Assembly: GCA_002293005.1 (NCBI GenBank)
Contig: DBCJ01000042.1
Span: forward strand, 1-9,548
Reading direction: 5' to 3'
DNA length: 9,548 bases
From: Ignavibacteria bacterium UBA961
GTDB taxonomy: Bacteria > Bacteroidota > Ignavibacteria > Kapaibacteriales > UBA961
A program made the translations under genes and the position numbers. The notes below the pieces were generated by a model. The model was not told where the DNA came from, searched no databases, and saw only the letters and a program-made list of their open reading frames with translations. Shown here piece after piece: positions 7,209-9,548 of the stretch. The stretch's first letter is position 1, and every line of letters starts with the position of its first letter.

Positions 7209-7805
7209 ATGTTGCTAGTTCAAAAACATATTTCTGTCGCAATTTTTGGTTCCGGAGCGGGAAGTAATGCAGAAGCATTGATACGATTTTCTCGACTAGA
7301 TACTTCGTTTTATAAAGTTGTATTGATCTTAACAAATAAAGAGGAAGCTGGAATTTATGAAGTGGCAAATAGAATGCACATTCCAATTGAATATCTATCT
7401 GATCCAAAAGATTCATCAAGAATGAGTGAGTTGTTACAAAAGAATAATGTGCAAGTCATTGCCTTAGCGGGGTATCTACGCTTATTACCGGCTGATATAG
7501 TCCGTCATTTTGAGGGTCGAATCATCAATATACATCCTTCGCTATTACCTGAATACGGAGGTCATGGCATGTATGGCGAAAAAGTGCATATGGCCGTTTA
7601 TAATGATAAAAAGCCATATACTGGCATAACCGTGCACTATGTGGATGAGCATTTCGATACCGGTTCAGGTCTTTGTCAGAGCAAGATTTCAGTAAAAGAA
7701 TGTAATTCAGTCGAAAAAATAGCAGAAAAGGTGAGAAAAGTCGAGCATGAAGTTTATCCATTGATGCTCAATCAGCTGTGTAAAACAATTTATTCACAGC
7801 AGTAA
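7209..7805 (+). CDS. purN: Phosphoribosylglycinamide formyltransferase (GART), PurN
   Basis: Cytoplasmic enzyme of de novo purine synthesis: it transfers a formyl group from 10-formyltetrahydrofolate to GAR to give FGAR, the third step of the pathway. The 198-aa length is normal for single-domain PurN. The N-terminal phosphate-binding loop reads FGSGAGSN (13-20), and LAGYLRLLP at 86-94 is the conserved core strand and turn. The catalytic triad is intact: Asn107 and His109 in INIHPSLLP, and Asp150 in VDEHFDTG, matching E. coli Asn106, His108 and Asp144. The loop YGGHGMYG (116-123) is the form typical of Bacteroidota-type enzymes, unlike the YPGLHTH of E. coli. It is transcribed divergently from the receptor with 185 bases between starts, and no other pur gene is nearby. 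By eye its first 240 bases are about 35% G+C, lower than adjacent genes. No Shine-Dalgarno precedes the ATG; TTATAATG is its immediate context. Confidence 0.95.
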   Translation: MLLVQKHISVAIFGSGAGSNAEALIRFSRLDTSFYKVVLILTNKEEAGIYEVANRMHIPIEYLSDPKDSSRMSELLQKNNVQVIALAGYLRLLPADIVRHFEGRIINIHPSLLPEYGGHGMYGEKVHMAVYNDKKPYTGITVHYVDEHFDTGSGLCQSKISVKECNSVEKIAEKVRKVEHEVYPLMLNQLCKTIYSQQ

Positions 7806-7847
7806 ATTTCTCTTGGTGATTTCAATCTTTCTTGTCAATTTACGCCT

Positions 7848-7872
7848 GATTATGTGTTAATAACTCATAATC
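7848..7872. promoter_or_regulatory. 25-bp near-perfect palindrome, operator-like
   Basis: The arms are GATTATG (7848-7854) with CATAATC (7866-7872), and GTTA (7856-7859) with TAAC (7861-7864), centred on A7860; only the 7855/7865 pair fails. Eleven of twelve positions are symmetric. No T-run follows, so it is unlike an intrinsic terminator. It lies 42 bases past the purN stop and about 85 bases before the next start. It looks like a binding site for a dimeric regulator; the regulator is unknown. Confidence 0.5.
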
Positions 7873-7882
7873 CGTAGCTTTA
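7851..7882 (+). promoter_or_regulatory. Candidate promoter of the secreted nidogen-like gene
   Basis: TATG (7851-7854), 20 bases, then TAGCTTTA (7875-7882) matches the Bacteroidota TTTG/TAnnTTTG pattern with one mismatch in each element. It would start transcription near 7890, leaving a leader of roughly 65 bases. The palindrome covers the -33 element and most of the spacer, which would suit repression, but the promoter match is weak. Confidence 0.25.
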
Positions 7883-7956
7883 TTAAAGATACTAAAGCGT
7901 AAAATTCTTATACAAATAATTGTAATTATGTATCACTTTTGCATAGGGTTCTTCAC

Positions 7957-9548
7957 ATGAAGAAACTATTCCTCATTGCACTTCTGGCATTTTTCTCGGC
8001 AAATTTTGCCGTTTATGCTGGTGGTAAGGAAGATGGGACCCTGAGAAAGAGTCGCTTCAATGCAACATTTCCTCAGCCGTTCACCAACTTTCCGGCACTT
8101 GATCATGCAAATAACAGTCGCCCGAACAATTCGGTGCATTCTGTTTCCACCGGATATTATATCGTTGATTCCGACGATGATGCCGGTGATTTTTGGCGTC
8201 CTAATTTGGATCGTGCTTTCTTAAACAGATTGAACGATACAGAGCCTTCAGAACTTATCAAATGGAAGCAGATCTCAACCGGTCCACTTCAATCATTTGA
8301 TGCAACTGAGGGTCGTCCATTTTTCCGTAATCCCGGAGCGACGACAGACTCTACTGACAATGCCTTTGCGGGTCCGATCAGAATCGGATTCCCATTCTTT
8401 TTCAATGGCGTTCGTTATGACAGTTTTTATGTGTCTACGAATGGATTGGTTTCATTGTCAAGCCCTCGTTATGAGTACAATAGTAATGGTGTAAGAACCG
8501 GATACAATTTGTATCGTGATGATGTGTTTGCTCGTCCAGCATCCGGCAATCCTGCTACAGACCCTGTAGCAGATGATTATGGTTTCAATTTCGCAGTTGG
8601 TAACAATCCTGGATCTCCAACTGCAGGTATCCGTAATACAGGAACAGGATCTTTGGCTACATTGGCAGCTGATATTGCTAATGCCCCAATCATTTCTCCT
8701 GCTTATGGCAATCTTCAATTGTCACAGAATCCTGATTTTCCTGAAGAGACTCGTGGTCAAGTATGGTATAAGCGTGCAGATAATCCTGATGGAACTCGTC
8801 GCTTGATCATTTACTTCCAAAATGTGGCACCAATAGGTGGTTGGAATAATGGTATTTCTGGTACCACTACATTCAACAAAGACGATCAAAGAATTCTTGC
8901 GAATTTCCAAGTTACACTTGATCAGTCTGATTCTTCAGTATATGTATATTTCGAGCGTTTGGAAGGTGCTGTTGTTGTTTCCGGTGTTTCCGTATCAGCT
9001 GCTGCGTTTTTCCGTATGAACACAACTATTGGTGTGAATGGAACGACAAGAAATTACAATTACAAATTCCCGAACTGCCAGTCAAACTTGACACAAACAG
9101 AATTCCAAACAGCTCCTCGTCAGCATACACAATATCTTTCAAGAGGTAATTATGCCGGTTCTGATGTTTCAGGTCAATTGTTAGGTCCTGCAGGTCACGG
9201 ATCTAATACACCGGCTAATGGTTTGGCAATTCGTTTCAAGCAATGGCGTAATGTTGTGCGTGTGGTTCCTGAGCAAATTCGTTATTTCGGTCGCGAATTG
9301 TCATCTACAGCGAATCTTGATGCATACACACGCGAAATTGCAACACCAGAGCCAGAATTGTTTGCAGGTCATCCACAACTTGGTGCGATTCGTCCATCAG
9401 CTGTGTTTCAAAACATGACCAATGATATTCAAGGTCCCGGTGTAAGTTTGCCACCTCGTCCTACAGGTGTTAACTATACAAAGCAAGATTTGAATTTCCG
9501 TGTTCGTATGCGTATCATCAATCAAGCTTCAAACCAAACAGCTTACTC
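7957..9548 (+). CDS. Large secreted/surface protein with nidogen-like beta-sandwich, N-terminal part (runs off right edge)
   Basis: The frame is open from ATG 7957 to the window end: 530 complete codons, no stop. Residues 1-21 are a textbook signal peptide (MKKLFLIALLAFFSANF, cleavage near VYA-G). Residues about 138-165 read IRIGFPFFFNGVRYDSFYVSTNGLVSL. This is the GF-F-FYG--Y--V-VSTNG pattern of nidogen-like (NIDO) and similar bacterial surface domains. The later strands GQVWYKR, RRLIIYFQNV, ANFQVTLDQSDSSVYVYFE and IGVNGTT (267-362) fit the second half of that fold. A Gly/Asn/Pro-rich insert (about 195-232) separates the halves. The tail (LNFRVRMRIINQASNQTAY) looks like the start of an Ig-like domain, so the full protein is probably much longer. 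Arg and Gly codons are strongly CGT/GGT, unlike the mixed use in the helicase, suggesting high expression. AGGG ends 8 bases before the ATG, the only hint of a Shine-Dalgarno in the window. Function is unknown; an adhesive, cell-surface or type IX-secreted role is inference. Confidence 0.85.
   Translation, partial: MKKLFLIALLAFFSANFAVYAGGKEDGTLRKSRFNATFPQPFTNFPALDHANNSRPNNSVHSVSTGYYIVDSDDDAGDFWRPNLDRAFLNRLNDTEPSELIKWKQISTGPLQSFDATEGRPFFRNPGATTDSTDNAFAGPIRIGFPFFFNGVRYDSFYVSTNGLVSLSSPRYEYNSNGVRTGYNLYRDDVFARPASGNPATDPVADDYGFNFAVGNNPGSPTAGIRNTGTGSLATLAADIANAPIISPAYGNLQLSQNPDFPEETRGQVWYKRADNPDGTRRLIIYFQNVAPIGGWNNGISGTTTFNKDDQRILANFQVTLDQSDSSVYVYFERLEGAVVVSGVSVSAAAFFRMNTTIGVNGTTRNYNYKFPNCQSNLTQTEFQTAPRQHTQYLSRGNYAGSDVSGQLLGPAGHGSNTPANGLAIRFKQWRNVVRVVPEQIRYFGRELSSTANLDAYTREIATPEPELFAGHPQLGAIRPSAVFQNMTNDIQGPGVSLPPRPTGVNYTKQDLNFRVRMRIINQASNQTAY

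Noticed and set aside
7934..7941. CACTTTTG as a -7 promoter element for the surface protein
   Set aside because: It has one mismatch, no -33 partner at 19-21 bp, and would leave fewer than 12 bases of leader.
8297..9418. Short frames on both strands inside the surface-protein gene
   Set aside because: The +1 frame from 7957 is open throughout with a signal peptide and consistent domain pattern; the others are shadows.
1..9548. CRISPR arrays, tRNA or rRNA genes, insertion sequences
   Set aside because: No regularly spaced repeats, cloverleaf-like segments, rRNA sequence or transposase-like frames were seen.

Overview
The window most resembles a chromosomal segment from a Gram-negative member of the Bacteroidota/Chlorobiota (FCB) group, possibly a Kapabacteria- or Ignavibacteria-like lineage. 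That placement is inferred from several signs. There is a TonB-dependent receptor with an N-terminal carboxypeptidase-regulatory-like domain. PurN has the GGHGMYG form of its active-site loop. The S1-family gene has a near-ideal Bacteroidota-type promoter (TTTG, 19 bp, TATCTTTG). Five of the six gene starts lack a Shine-Dalgarno sequence, and the sixth has only a weak one. I see no tRNA, rRNA, CRISPR array, transposase or other mobile element.

Layout. The left three quarters reads leftward (minus strand). In transcription order it holds: a TonB-dependent outer-membrane receptor (7023-4690) ending at a terminator hairpin; a UvrD/PcrA helicase with a complete C-terminal Tudor-like domain (4563-2284); an S1-domain, RpsA-like protein (2117-687) with its own promoter, a structured 5' leader and a terminator; and the start of an unrecognised secreted protein (611-1) that runs off the left edge. 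The right quarter reads rightward: purN (7209-7805), then the first 530 codons of a large secreted protein with a nidogen-like beta-sandwich (7957 to the right edge). No gene-free stretch is longer than about 190 bases.

How the genes relate. They look like a mixture of housekeeping functions (translation, DNA repair, purine synthesis) and envelope or secreted functions (receptor, two exported proteins), not one pathway. Most appear to be separate transcription units, judging by the terminators after the receptor and the S1 gene and by the divergent receptor/purN arrangement.

I do not see a clear new multi-gene system. The parts most worth following are regulatory: the S1 gene's promoter with a two-stem hairpin in the leader, a 25-bp near-perfect palindrome upstream of the secreted surface protein, and a perfect DnaA box in the divergent receptor/purN spacer. 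The four-S1-domain protein with a charged N-terminal extension and the nidogen-like surface protein are the most unusual proteins.
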